From Anaerolineae bacterium (GTDB lineage Bacteria; Chloroflexota; Anaerolineae; Promineifilales; Promineifilaceae), in NCBI GenBank assembly GCA_028277515.1, contig JANQGC010000243.1, positions 1 to 21,355 on the forward strand: a stretch of DNA of 21,355 nt, read 5' to 3'. The notes below the pieces were generated by a model, which worked only from the letters and a program-made list of their open reading frames with translations, had not been told where the DNA came from and did no database searches. Below are positions 1 through 7,623 of the stretch, piece after piece. The first letter of the stretch is position 1, and the number at the start of each line of letters is the position of its first letter. The translations under genes and the position numbers were made by a program.

Positions 1-560
1 TTCCTGGCGCTGCTTTCGCATTGGCCTGGTTATGGATCTTAAACCCGCTTTATGGACCACTCAATCTGTTGCTCGGTGCGCTCGGTCTGACACCACCGGC
101 GTGGCTATTCGACCCTGCCTGGGTCAAACCGGGCCTGGCCTTTATTGCCTTATGGCAGATCGGGGAAGGCTTCATTATCAGCCTGGCTGTCCTTTATGAT
201 ATTCCGGATGAAATCGAAGATGCGGCGCGGATTGATGGCGCAGGATCTGGGGGGATGATGCGTTATATTTTACTGCCGTTGGCGGCTCCCATCCTGCTCT
301 TACTCACCTTGCGGGATGCTATTTTGACCTTTCAGGAATCGTTTACACATATCACAATTTTGACACAGGGGGGACCCTATTATGCATCCTATACCTTGCC
401 GATATTTATTTATGAGCAGGCTTTTGGTCTGCGTGATTTCGGAACAGCAAGCGCCGCATTGTGGATGCTCTACGCCTTGACAGGGATCGTTATTGTGATT
501 TTATATCTCGTCGCTAAACAGTGGAATATTGGAACAACGGATGAAACGTTTATTCTTTGA
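1..560 (+). CDS. Sugar ABC transporter permease, MalF-like (5' truncated by window)
   Basis: Inner-membrane permease subunit of a carbohydrate ABC importer (MalF/UgpA type, binding-protein-dependent transport family). The frame is open from the first full codon at base 3, so the gene begins before the window; the TTG at 21 is not a convincing start. The visible part has several hydrophobic segments and the conserved EAA loop that docks on the ATPase (IEDAARIDGAG, followed by an ILLPL-type helix start). It overlaps the next permease by 20 bases, and a lipoprotein receptor follows, so this is the usual permease-permease-receptor set of a CUT1-type sugar operon. No ATPase gene is in view; such systems often share a distant MsmK/UgpC-type ATPase (known of the family). 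The substrate cannot be told from sequence. The family call is firm. Confidence 0.93.
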   Translation, partial: PGAAFALAWLWILNPLYGPLNLLLGALGLTPPAWLFDPAWVKPGLAFIALWQIGEGFIISLAVLYDIPDEIEDAARIDGAGSGGMMRYILLPLAAPILLLLTLRDAILTFQESFTHITILTQGGPYYASYTLPIFIYEQAFGLRDFGTASAALWMLYALTGIVIVILYLVAKQWNIGTTDETFIL

Positions 561-1371
561 AAATATCAACGGCCGTTCCTTATTGCGGCTGCTGGTTGCC
601 TTATTTTTCCTCTTACCCTTGTTCTGGATGATCATGGCTTCCCTCATTCCACAGGGGCAGGCACTGCCGCTCTCATGGCCCTGGTCTTCGTCCGGCACAA
701 CGCTTGAGAATTTCGGCCGATTATTTCGACTGCTGCCGATCGGCCGGTATACCTTAAACTCCTTAATTGTTGCCGGTGTCGCCCTACCGATCAGTTTAAT
801 CATCGGTTCCCTGGCCGGATTGGGGATGGCTCGCCTTTCAGCTAAAAGCCAGCGACGATGGGTGGTCATTTCGCTGTCAGTGTTGATGATTCCGGGCATC
901 GCCTTGTGGATTCCACGTTTCATCCTTTATAGCCAATTAGGTTGGTATGACTCGATAATGGCTCTAATTGCGCCGGCCTGGATGGGAACCAGTCCATTCT
1001 TCGTGCTGATGTTTTATCGTGCCTTCCGCCGCATCCCTTCAGCAATATACGATGCTGCGCAGTTGGATGGGGCGGGAATGCTCAGAACCTGGTGGTCCGT
1101 GACGCTGCCAATGGCCAGAACAACGGTTTTTGCCGTCTCGCTGCTCACTTTTGTCATTTACTGGGGCGACTTTACCAGCCCTTTCCTTTACCTCCGCAGT
1201 GGAAATTTGATCACACTGCCGGTTGCTTTACAAAGTTTGCAACAAATGAGCCGGTCTGATTGGCCACTGATGCTGTCCGCGGCCGTGTGGACGATCACGA
1301 TCCCTGTACTTCTATTGATATTACTGCAACCATTGATCAATCGCTTAAGCAGGAGTAATAGAAAACCGTGA
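541..1371 (+). CDS. Sugar ABC transporter permease, MalG-like
   Basis: Second permease subunit of the carbohydrate ABC importer (MalG/UgpE type). I start it at the ATG at 541 (MKRLFFENING...), which follows a weak GGAA-type site; a TTG at 529 would add four residues. From 541 the protein is 276 residues, normal for MalG-like subunits. It has about six hydrophobic segments and an EAA loop (IPSAIYDAAQLDGAG, then VTLPMAR). It overlaps the upstream permease by 20 bases, and its TGA is shared with the GTG start of the receptor gene (GTGA), so all three genes are almost certainly translationally coupled and co-transcribed. The two permeases should form the membrane heterodimer for the sugar delivered by the downstream lipoprotein. 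Confidence 0.94.
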   Translation: MKRLFFENINGRSLLRLLVALFFLLPLFWMIMASLIPQGQALPLSWPWSSSGTTLENFGRLFRLLPIGRYTLNSLIVAGVALPISLIIGSLAGLGMARLSAKSQRRWVVISLSVLMIPGIALWIPRFILYSQLGWYDSIMALIAPAWMGTSPFFVLMFYRAFRRIPSAIYDAAQLDGAGMLRTWWSVTLPMARTTVFAVSLLTFVIYWGDFTSPFLYLRSGNLITLPVALQSLQQMSRSDWPLMLSAAVWTITIPVLLLILLQPLINRLSRSNRKP

Positions 1372-2669
1372 GGCCATTTCCAGGAAAAATCAACTATTTG
1401 ATATTTCTATTCCTGCCAGTCGTTCTTATCGGCTGCGCCCCTGGAGAACAAACAAATGTCTCATTCATGGTATTCGGCGACCCGGCTGAATTTAACGCCT
1501 ACAAGGAATTGGTTGATTTTTTCAATAGGGAGCAGACGGACATTCAGGTGCAGTTAACCCATGTTCCTGCTCCAGCAGCCTATCGCACACGCCTGGCGAC
1601 GGAATTTGCGGCCGGAAGCCCGCCTGATATCACATTGATGAACTACCGCCGGTTTACCGAGTTTGCCGTAAATGACTTATTAGAGCCTATTGATCCCTAC
1701 CTGGAAACAAGCGAACTTATCCAAAAAGAGGATTTTTATCCTATCGCTATTGAAGCATTTACCTGGCAGGGGGCGCTGGTTTGTCTGCCGCAGAATATTT
1801 CTAGCCTGGTTGTTTATTATAATCAAGATTTATTTGATGCTGCCGGGGTTGCATATCCCCCTGATGGGTGGGGTTGGGAGGAATTCGTGGCAACGGCCGC
1901 TGCTTTGACCCAGGATGTCGATGGAGACGGCAGGATCGATCAGTATGGGCTGGGCATTGATCCCTCTCTCTTTCGGCTGGCACCTTTCGTTTGGCAGAAT
2001 GGGGGGCCAGTCGTGGATGACCAGGCGCGACCCAGCCGGCTGACCTTGACCAGGCCGCCCTCTTTGGCCGCGCTGAAATGGTTTACAGATCTGCACAATG
2101 TCCATCAAGTTGTGCCAGGTCGAGTGGCAGAGGCTGCACAGGACAGCGAAAGCCGCTTTTTAGCTGGGACAACAGCGATGTATCTCAACAGTCGCCGAGG
2201 CGTGCCCGCTTATCGGGAGATTAACCAATTTAAGTGGGATGTTGCTCCGCTGCCGTCCGGAAAAGAAACAGCAGGCATCCTGCACAGCGACGCTTATTGC
2301 CTTTCAGCGGCCGCAGCGAACAAAGACGCAGCCTGGAAGTTCATCGAATTCGCCAATTCCGTCCAGGGTCAAACGATTATTGCCCGTTCGGGACGGATAG
2401 TGCCTTCCCTGATTACAGTAGCCGAATCTGATGCATTTCTTAATCCCGCTCAGCCGCCAGGCCGTGCAACGGTTTTTCTTGACAATGCGCCAATCTTGCG
2501 TCGCGTGCCGTTGATCAGCACCTGGCAGGAGATTGAGAATGTTGCTAGCCAGGAAATCGAGCGCGCTTTTTATGGTGATATTACGCCAGAAGAGGCCGCT
2601 CGCTTAGCCTTTCAGCGAACGGAGGAGTATTTTTTTCGCGCCCAGTCAAGTATTGACCAGGCGCGATAA
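1368..2669 (+). CDS. Extracellular sugar-binding lipoprotein of ABC transporter (family 1 SBP)
   Basis: Receptor subunit that captures an oligosaccharide or glycerol-phosphate-type ligand outside the cell and hands it to the two permeases upstream. It starts with GTG in a GTGA overlap with the preceding stop; an AGGAG lies about 12 bases upstream. The N-terminus is a lipoprotein signal (LIGC, lipidated Cys23), as expected where receptors are anchored to the membrane. The 433-residue length is typical of family 1 solute-binding proteins. Family marks include SPPDITLMNYRRF, YYNQDLFDAAGV, a W-rich GWGWEEF and a C-terminal region with TWQEIENVASQEIERAF. A DVDGDGRID stretch matches a calcium-binding loop often seen in these proteins. 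The receptor gene lies last in the operon rather than first. The ligand is unknown. Confidence 0.92.
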   Translation: MRPFPGKINYLIFLFLPVVLIGCAPGEQTNVSFMVFGDPAEFNAYKELVDFFNREQTDIQVQLTHVPAPAAYRTRLATEFAAGSPPDITLMNYRRFTEFAVNDLLEPIDPYLETSELIQKEDFYPIAIEAFTWQGALVCLPQNISSLVVYYNQDLFDAAGVAYPPDGWGWEEFVATAAALTQDVDGDGRIDQYGLGIDPSLFRLAPFVWQNGGPVVDDQARPSRLTLTRPPSLAALKWFTDLHNVHQVVPGRVAEAAQDSESRFLAGTTAMYLNSRRGVPAYREINQFKWDVAPLPSGKETAGILHSDAYCLSAAAANKDAAWKFIEFANSVQGQTIIARSGRIVPSLITVAESDAFLNPAQPPGRATVFLDNAPILRRVPLISTWQEIENVASQEIERAFYGDITPEEAARLAFQRTEEYFFRAQSSIDQAR

Positions 2670-2681
2670 ATTTAAACCGGG

Positions 2682-3668
2682 CTATTCGACCCCCAACCAA
2701 TTAGCAACGGATTGCTCAAGAGCTAATTCATCCATATCAGGCATTTCGCTGAAAATATCAATCAGTGTGGCTTGCAGTGGTTCGAGTTCGACACCGTTAG
2801 CTTGCATAACCTCGGCAATGGTTTGCCCATCGGCTAATTGGGCTTGAATTTCCTCAACAGTTAATCCAGATTCCTCGGCGACGGCCGAAAATGCTTCACT
2901 CATGATCTGTCCACGCTGCGCTCCTTCGGAGACGATACCCATTTTGTCCTCTAATAAGCGGGTAACTATTCCGGTTAACATGCGATCTTGGATTTGGGCA
3001 GGGCCATTCTCAGAAAATTGGGCCTGGCGTGTCGCTAGATCATCTTCGCTTAAGTTAGCGCTCCCTAAACCGCCTGGTCCTCCCCCACCTGGACCACCGC
3101 CACCTGGAAAGTTAGCGCCCGGACCTCCACCGCTTTGAAAACCACGCTGAGAGGTTTCCTGGTTTGCATTGCCGCCTAATCCGCGACCACCCCCGCCAAA
3201 TGTGAGTTCACCGCTTTCAATTAAAGCCGTCATTTTATCTTCTGTTAGTTCCATACCAGATATTGCTGCCAATTGGTCTGCATTCATGGCCTCTTCAATT
3301 GAGATAATAACCGCCTCTAATTCGACCTCGGCCGTATTGTCACTGGAACTTAATGTTTGATATGCTTGCCAGAGCGGCAGTAAATCGGCAGCTTGTTCGG
3401 AATTAACTGCCAATTCTGTTTCTTCAAGCTGAATAGTTCCTAAAGCCAGTTGTGCCGGGATGGTCAGCGCACCTGAAAAGTTATCAGACAGTTGAGGCTC
3501 TTCTCCGCTCCCGACCGCTTCATTTGACTCAGAACCCTGGTTAGAAACAGTATCAGATCCTACAGAACCCGATGTATTTGTTGGATTAGTATTTGAATCA
3601 GCGCCGGCGCAGGCGGCTAAAAATATGAATAGAGATAATACACTTAAAATTAATAGAGACTTTTTCAT
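2682..3668 (-). CDS. Gly-rich lipoprotein encoded last in a MacAB-like operon (function unknown)
   Basis: Predicted surface lipoprotein of 328 residues, not recognised as a named family. The signal ends in a lipobox (LAAC, Cys20); a GGAGA site lies about six bases before the ATG. After a Ser/Asn/Gly-rich linker (about 21-62) comes a helical segment, about 66-157, ending in MNADQLAAISGMELTEDKM, which faintly resembles the LTxxQ repeats of Spy/CpxP-type proteins (inference). Residues 157-202 are a Gly/Pro-rich tract. The C-terminal part (about 228-328) is helical and contains GLTVEEIQAQLADGQTIAEV, a motif type seen in many small secreted bacterial proteins, here in one copy. It is 21 bases downstream of the permease gene, so it belongs to the efflux operon. 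It could be an accessory or substrate-handling subunit; that role is inferred only from position. Confidence 0.8.
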   Translation of the reverse strand: MKKSLLILSVLSLFIFLAACAGADSNTNPTNTSGSVGSDTVSNQGSESNEAVGSGEEPQLSDNFSGALTIPAQLALGTIQLEETELAVNSEQAADLLPLWQAYQTLSSSDNTAEVELEAVIISIEEAMNADQLAAISGMELTEDKMTALIESGELTFGGGGRGLGGNANQETSQRGFQSGGGPGANFPGGGGPGGGGPGGLGSANLSEDDLATRQAQFSENGPAQIQDRMLTGIVTRLLEDKMGIVSEGAQRGQIMSEAFSAVAEESGLTVEEIQAQLADGQTIAEVMQANGVELEPLQATLIDIFSEMPDMDELALEQSVANWLGVE

Positions 3669-3689
3669 AACTTTTCTCCAATATATGAA

Positions 3690-5000
3690 TTATTCATGGC
3701 GTAATGCATCAATGGGATCAAGCTGGGCCGCCTTATTGGCCGGAAAAAAACCAAAGAAGGCGCCGACGGCTGCGGCTGATCCAAAGGCGAGGAGTATCGA
3801 ACTGGGTGATATCACAGTTCGCATATCGCTGGTTGAACCAAACAGATAAGAACCGGCAACACCTGCTAAAACACCGATCAAGCCGCCGACCAGGCTGAGC
3901 ATTAACGCTTCAATCAGGAACTGTAGACGAATATCATTTGGGGTAGCGCCGACGGACTGTCGTATACCGATTTCTCTTGTGCGCTCGGTGACACTGACCA
4001 GCATAATATTCATGATGCCGATTCCGCCGACAAGCAGCGATACACCGGCTACCCAGGCTAATAAGCTGCGGAATGCTTCGGTTGCTGCACCTTGTGTTTC
4101 CACAATATCATCCTGTGTTTGCATGGTGAATGGCAGTTCGTCTACCGCCACCCCTTTGCTTGCGGCCAGCTTGAGTTGGATTTGGTTGATGACATCATCC
4201 ATCACCACATCCTCTTCAATTTCGGCGTAAATAATCCTGACGCGATCGCCGACAAAGCTGGCAAACTGTGAGGGGATGAATTTGTCAAAGACCAGGTTGA
4301 TGGGCACATAGAGCTGTGAGTCGAAGTCTGTATTCCCGACAACGCCTTTCGGTTCGGCAACACCGATGACGGTTAATTTTGTTGTGTCTATTGTCAATGA
4401 TTGGCCAATGGGATCAGCATCACCAAACAGATCTTCAACAAGTGAGGCCCCCAAAACAGCCACTTTGGCGCTGCGATCATTTTCGGCTTCATTGAAATAA
4501 CGGCCGTCAGCGACAGAAACATCACGGACTGACGGGAAATCAGGTGTCGTACCTAATATGCCAACATCCGCTAAGGTCGCATTATCAGACTGAACGGTCT
4601 GTGAGCTGAATTGTTCTACTGAAGTACCCTCGACCCCTCTGATTCCGGATACAATTTCTACATCGTCATAAACTAAAGTGATACCCTCTTCTTGACTGCC
4701 CGGTCTTCCGCCACCAGGTCCGGCTTGAATAAATACCAGGTTGGCTCCAAGACCTTGAATCTGTTCAGCAATGGCTGTTTCTGTCCCGGTGCTGATGGCG
4801 ATCATGATAATAACAGCGGCAACGCCAATGATGACCCCAAGCATGGTCAGTAAAGAGCGAATCTTATTACGAATAACGCCCTCCCACGAAATTCGGATAA
4901 TTTCCAGGGGGTTTATCATGCCGGAGGTATTGTATTCGGTTGTTGTTTCGGGCTTCTGGGCTGTGGACGTTTGAGTTAAGGTTTCTTCTAATGATGACAT
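3690..5000 (-). CDS. MacB/FtsX-type ABC transporter permease
   Basis: Membrane subunit of a MacB-like (type VII) ABC transporter. I start it at the ATG at 5000: it is one base after the ATPase gene's TAA and has GGGGA nine bases upstream. The longer frame from 5090 would overlap the ATPase by 89 bases and has no support. This gives 436 residues. About 25 polar residues precede the usual MacB opening (MINPLEIIRISWEGVIRNKI), then TM1, a large extracytoplasmic MacB_PCD domain (roughly residues 75-310), and three C-terminal TM helices containing the FtsX signature ERTREIGIRQSVGA. The family couples cytoplasmic ATP use to mechanical movement of the outer domain (known) and here would work with the adaptor and lipoprotein encoded in the same operon. 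In E. coli MacB the ATPase is fused; here it is separate. Confidence 0.93.
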   Translation of the reverse strand: MSSLEETLTQTSTAQKPETTTEYNTSGMINPLEIIRISWEGVIRNKIRSLLTMLGVIIGVAAVIIMIAISTGTETAIAEQIQGLGANLVFIQAGPGGGRPGSQEEGITLVYDDVEIVSGIRGVEGTSVEQFSSQTVQSDNATLADVGILGTTPDFPSVRDVSVADGRYFNEAENDRSAKVAVLGASLVEDLFGDADPIGQSLTIDTTKLTVIGVAEPKGVVGNTDFDSQLYVPINLVFDKFIPSQFASFVGDRVRIIYAEIEEDVVMDDVINQIQLKLAASKGVAVDELPFTMQTQDDIVETQGAATEAFRSLLAWVAGVSLLVGGIGIMNIMLVSVTERTREIGIRQSVGATPNDIRLQFLIEALMLSLVGGLIGVLAGVAGSYLFGSTSDMRTVISPSSILLAFGSAAAVGAFFGFFPANKAAQLDPIDALRHE

Positions 5001-5001
5001 A

Positions 5002-5703
5002 TTATTTTTCCCCATTCGCCATATCGGTGCCAATACGGCCGTCAACGAGAACAATTTTGCGCTCAGTTTGCTCAGCGATATCCGGTTCATGAGTGACCAT
5101 TAGAATAGTGCCACCGCGGCCGTGTAATTCATGCAATATGGCCATAATTTCACCACCGGTTTTTGTGTCCAGGTTCCCTGTTGGCTCATCGGCCATAATT
5201 AAAACCGGATCGTTGACCAGAGCGCGGGCGATGGCCACCCGCTGGCGTTGCCCACCAGACAATTCACTGGGTTCATGGTGGGCGCGATCAGCCAGCCCAA
5301 CCGCTTCCAGGGCAGACATCGCTTTTTCTTTGCGATCGGTGTTTGAAATGTTGCTCTCTCTTTTGTATACAAGAGGGAGCATGACATTGCTTAAGGCGCT
5401 GGTCCGGGGCAGCAGGTTGAAGGATTGGAAAATAAAGCCGATTTGACGATTACGGATGGCCGCCAGTTGTACTTTATTCAATCCACCGACATCCTCATTG
5501 GCGAGTAGATACTGCCCTTCGGTCGGCCGGTCCAGACAGCCCAGGATATTCATCAATGTGCTTTTGCCTGATCCGGATGGTCCCATCACGGCGACAAACT
5601 CCCCTTCATTGATGCGAATATCCACACCATCCAGAGCCTTAACCTTCAAGTCGCCCATGCCGTAGATTTTACGCAGATTATTGGTTTCGATGATCGTTTG
5701 CAT
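5002..5703 (-). CDS. MacB/LolD-type ABC transporter ATP-binding protein
   Basis: Cytoplasmic ATPase partner of the FtsX-type permease encoded just downstream. The start at 5703 ([15 protein letters not shown]) has AGGTG a few bases upstream and gives 233 residues, the usual LolD/MacB-ATPase length; the frame from 5745 would run through an intergenic hairpin and is rejected. All nucleotide-binding motifs are present: Walker [10 protein letters not shown] (41-49), Q-loop FQSFNLLPR, signature [15 protein letters not shown], Walker [13 protein letters not shown] and the H-loop VTHE. The RKIYG...VKALDGVD opening is characteristic of the MacB/LolD/FtsE branch. The stop lies one base from the permease start, so the two are translationally coupled. 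The substrate is not shown by the ATPase. Confidence 0.95.
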   Translation of the reverse strand: MQTIIETNNLRKIYGMGDLKVKALDGVDIRINEGEFVAVMGPSGSGKSTLMNILGCLDRPTEGQYLLANEDVGGLNKVQLAAIRNRQIGFIFQSFNLLPRTSALSNVMLPLVYKRESNISNTDRKEKAMSALEAVGLADRAHHEPSELSGGQRQRVAIARALVNDPVLIMADEPTGNLDTKTGGEIMAILHELHGRGGTILMVTHEPDIAEQTERKIVLVDGRIGTDMANGEK

Positions 5704-5715
5704 GCTGCACCTTTT

Positions 5716-5748
5716 AGATTGGTCCAATTTCTGAAATTGGACCAATCT
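5716..5748. repeat. Perfect 15-bp inverted repeat between adaptor and ATPase genes
   Basis: AGATTGGTCCAATTT at 5716-5730 is followed, after the 3-base loop CTG, by its exact reverse complement at 5734-5748. The element fills most of the 52 bases between the adaptor stop and the ATPase start, just ahead of the ATPase ribosome-binding site. In RNA it would form a long hairpin that could stabilise the upstream mRNA end or reduce downstream expression; no T-run follows in the gene direction (AAAAGG follows), so it is not a classic terminator. It may be one copy of a dispersed palindromic (REP-like) repeat; a partial match, GATTGGTCC, lies at 7397-7405. Confidence 0.85.
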
Positions 5749-5755
5749 GCTTTAT

Positions 5756-7375
5756 TTACTCCGTCTCAATCAGTCCTGTTGTTACCTCCTCGCCCACTTC
5801 CAGGCCGGAAATAATTTCGGCAAAGGTAAAGTCCATTAAACCTATTTCAACAAACCTGATTTCCGGTTCTCCGTTTTCCATCACGAAAACAGCATATTGG
5901 CCAGGCGACAATTCACGCACCGCTTCAACCGGAACTAACAGTGCATTTTCTGCTCTCCCTCCTACGACCTCAACCGTGGCATTCAAACCGACTGGCAGGG
6001 TTTGTGGTTTACTAAATGAGTCTTCATTCAGCAGTACCAGGGCACGAATCACAGACACACCTGAAACCTGATTGAGCTGTGGATCAACCTGAACGATATG
6101 TCCGCTAAAGATCTCATCGGGCAGTGCATCAAACGACACCTCAACTTCAAAATCCTGGCCAACTTTGTCAAGGTCGGTTTCATCCAAATAAATTTCCAGG
6201 AGTGGCTGTTCTAAATTGGCTAAAACGAGGAAATTGCTGGAAGCGATTTCACCCACTGATCCATTGACTTCCATCACGGTCCCATCAATTGGAGCTGTTA
6301 GATAGGTGTCGTTTAATGCCTCCTCGGCGGCTTTCACATTTAGTTGAGCTTGCTCCAGATTTACCTGGTTAGATTCGCGATTGAGTTGCGCTTGCTGAAG
6401 GGCGAGTTCCGCCTGGCGCACGGCCGTTTGAGCTGCCTCAATCTCCTCATCTATTGGCCCGCTTTTAGCAGCTTCTAATGCAATTTCAGCGCTCAAAACA
6501 TTGCCTTGTGCATTGGTTGAACTACTGATGTTGCTGCTGGAGATGGAGGAGTTATACTGCAACCGGGCGATTTCAAGATTATCTTCTGCTCGTTCAATGG
6601 CACTGATTGCGGATTCACGCTCATTTTCAATTCTGTCGCTGTAGGGTTCGCCTGTACAATTTGGGTGCTGCTCGCCTGTTTTACAGTAAGGATCATTGAT
6701 GTAAAGTTCCCATTCGCGCCCTGGATCAAAAGCGGTTTCGTAGGCTGCTTGAGCATCTACCAGGGCTTGCTCTGCTTGTTCCAGGCTAATGGCTTGGATT
6801 TGAGTGTTGCTGTACGTAGCAGCTTCCTGGCCGCGAGCGGCGGAATATGAGGCTTCAGCGGCCGCCAGATTAGCTTCAGCCTGGGCGATTTCGTCCGGAT
6901 CAGGTTCCCAATTCAGCAGTTCGTCTAAGGTTGATTGCGCTTCTTCCAGGTTTAGCTTTGCCTGTTCAATATTGATATCATCGAAACTAACCCCAACCTC
7001 GGTAGTCGATGCCTCGGTTTGAAACGATGCTTGTGAAAGCTGAAGCTGTGCATTGAGCAGGGATTCCTGGGCATCCGAGTCGTCCAGGCGTGCCAAAATG
7101 TCTCCTGCCTGAACATCATCGCCCACTTGAGTTAACAGCTCGGCAATCACCCCATTCACCGGAAAGCTGAGATTGATTTCTTCGGCCGGTATCACCGTTC
7201 CGGCGCCGGTGGCTGAAATGGTAATGTCCCCCTGTCGGACAGTAGTCGTTTGTACTTCCTGCGAACTTTCATCTGCGACAGTTTGGGCTGTCGTGTTGTT
7301 GTAATAAACAAAGGCACCGCCCAACACAACTATTAATAGTAGTGGGCCGAAAATCCATAACCATTTTCTTTTCAT
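5756..7375 (-). CDS. MacA/HlyD-type periplasmic adaptor (membrane fusion protein) with long coiled coil
   Basis: Membrane fusion protein expected to link the ABC transporter to extracytoplasmic steps of export. The ATG at 7375 follows GGAG by eight bases. The 539 residues show an N-terminal TM anchor (about 5-25), the first lipoyl half (about 45-98, with FPVNGVIAELL and VGDDVQAGDILARLDD), a very long Ala/Glu/Gln-rich coiled-coil hairpin (about 100-355), the second lipoyl half (TAPIDGTVMEVNGSVGE), a beta-barrel domain and a C-terminal membrane-proximal domain. E. coli MacA is roughly 370 residues, so the hairpin accounts for most of the extra length. Near the middle of the hairpin is a non-helical insert with two cysteines (Cys231 and Cys240, CKTGEQHPNC), possibly a disulfide-closed tip. 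It is first in the operon with ATPase, permease and lipoprotein. Confidence 0.92.
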   Translation of the reverse strand: MKRKWLWIFGPLLLIVVLGGAFVYYNNTTAQTVADESSQEVQTTTVRQGDITISATGAGTVIPAEEINLSFPVNGVIAELLTQVGDDVQAGDILARLDDSDAQESLLNAQLQLSQASFQTEASTTEVGVSFDDINIEQAKLNLEEAQSTLDELLNWEPDPDEIAQAEANLAAAEASYSAARGQEAATYSNTQIQAISLEQAEQALVDAQAAYETAFDPGREWELYINDPYCKTGEQHPNCTGEPYSDRIENERESAISAIERAEDNLEIARLQYNSSISSSNISSSTNAQGNVLSAEIALEAAKSGPIDEEIEAAQTAVRQAELALQQAQLNRESNQVNLEQAQLNVKAAEEALNDTYLTAPIDGTVMEVNGSVGEIASSNFLVLANLEQPLLEIYLDETDLDKVGQDFEVEVSFDALPDEIFSGHIVQVDPQLNQVSGVSVIRALVLLNEDSFSKPQTLPVGLNATVEVVGGRAENALLVPVEAVRELSPGQYAVFVMENGEPEIRFVEIGLMDFTFAEIISGLEVGEEVTTGLIETE

Positions 7376-7445
7376 CCGAATTCACTCCTGATCAGCGATT
7401 GGTCCCTAAATGTAAGATTGGACTCGTATCCTGTAATGCATCCCG

Positions 7446-7513
7446 ATCATACAGAAGAGATTTTTAGAAGTGTTAAGGAAATTATTTAGATATTGTTAAG
7501 ATTTATCGTTAAG
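7446..7513 (-). promoter_or_regulatory. Candidate promoter with three CTTAAC repeats upstream of the efflux operon
   Basis: Read on the minus strand, CTTAAC occurs three times in the same orientation (7513-7508, 7500-7495, 7477-7472), each as TTAACA or TTAACG, followed 20 bases later by TATGAT (7451-7446), a good -10 match. No good -35 sits at the right distance. This layout (direct repeats plus a -10 without a -35) is what OmpR/PhoB-family response regulators often use. The spacings are 13 and 23 bases, not an exact 11-base period, so the regulator family is a guess. The adaptor ATG is about 70 bases downstream. Confidence 0.4.
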
Positions 7514-7549
7514 GAAAATTGAGGAACCTGGCAGGGTAAAATGGCCGGG

Positions 7550-7573
7550 ATTCAGCTCGACATAAAGCTGAAT
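7550..7573 (-). terminator. Possible terminator hairpin after the M24 peptidase gene
   Basis: ATTCAGCT (7550-7557) and its perfect complement AGCTGAAT (7566-7573) form an 8-bp stem with an 8-base loop, about 50 bases past the peptidase stop in its direction of transcription. The following minus-strand bases (CCCGGCCATTTTACC) hold only a short T-run, so termination would be weak. The stem could instead be an operator for the efflux operon promoter that lies just beyond it. Confidence 0.35.
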
Positions 7574-7623
7574 ATCAAACAGAGAACTTTTTGAGATTTG
7601 AGAGAAGAGAAACAAATGAGAAT

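Noticed and set aside
2670..2681. Terminator between the convergent sugar-binding and Gly-rich lipoprotein genes
   Set aside because: Only 12 bases separate the stops, with no stem-loop; transcripts must end inside the opposing genes or overlap.
2902..3138. Proline-rich open frame on the plus strand
   Set aside because: It is the complement of the Gly-rich tract in the lipoprotein gene, whose lipobox and ribosome-binding site are convincing.
3061..3195. Short tandem-looking CCACC/CCGCC tracts considered as a repeat array or CRISPR
   Set aside because: They encode the Gly-rich linker of the lipoprotein in frame and lack repeat-spacer regularity.
5001..5090. Longer start for the FtsX permease (frame open from 5090)
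   Set aside because: It would overlap the ATPase gene by 89 bases; the ATG at 5000 is one base past the ATPase stop and has a ribosome-binding site.
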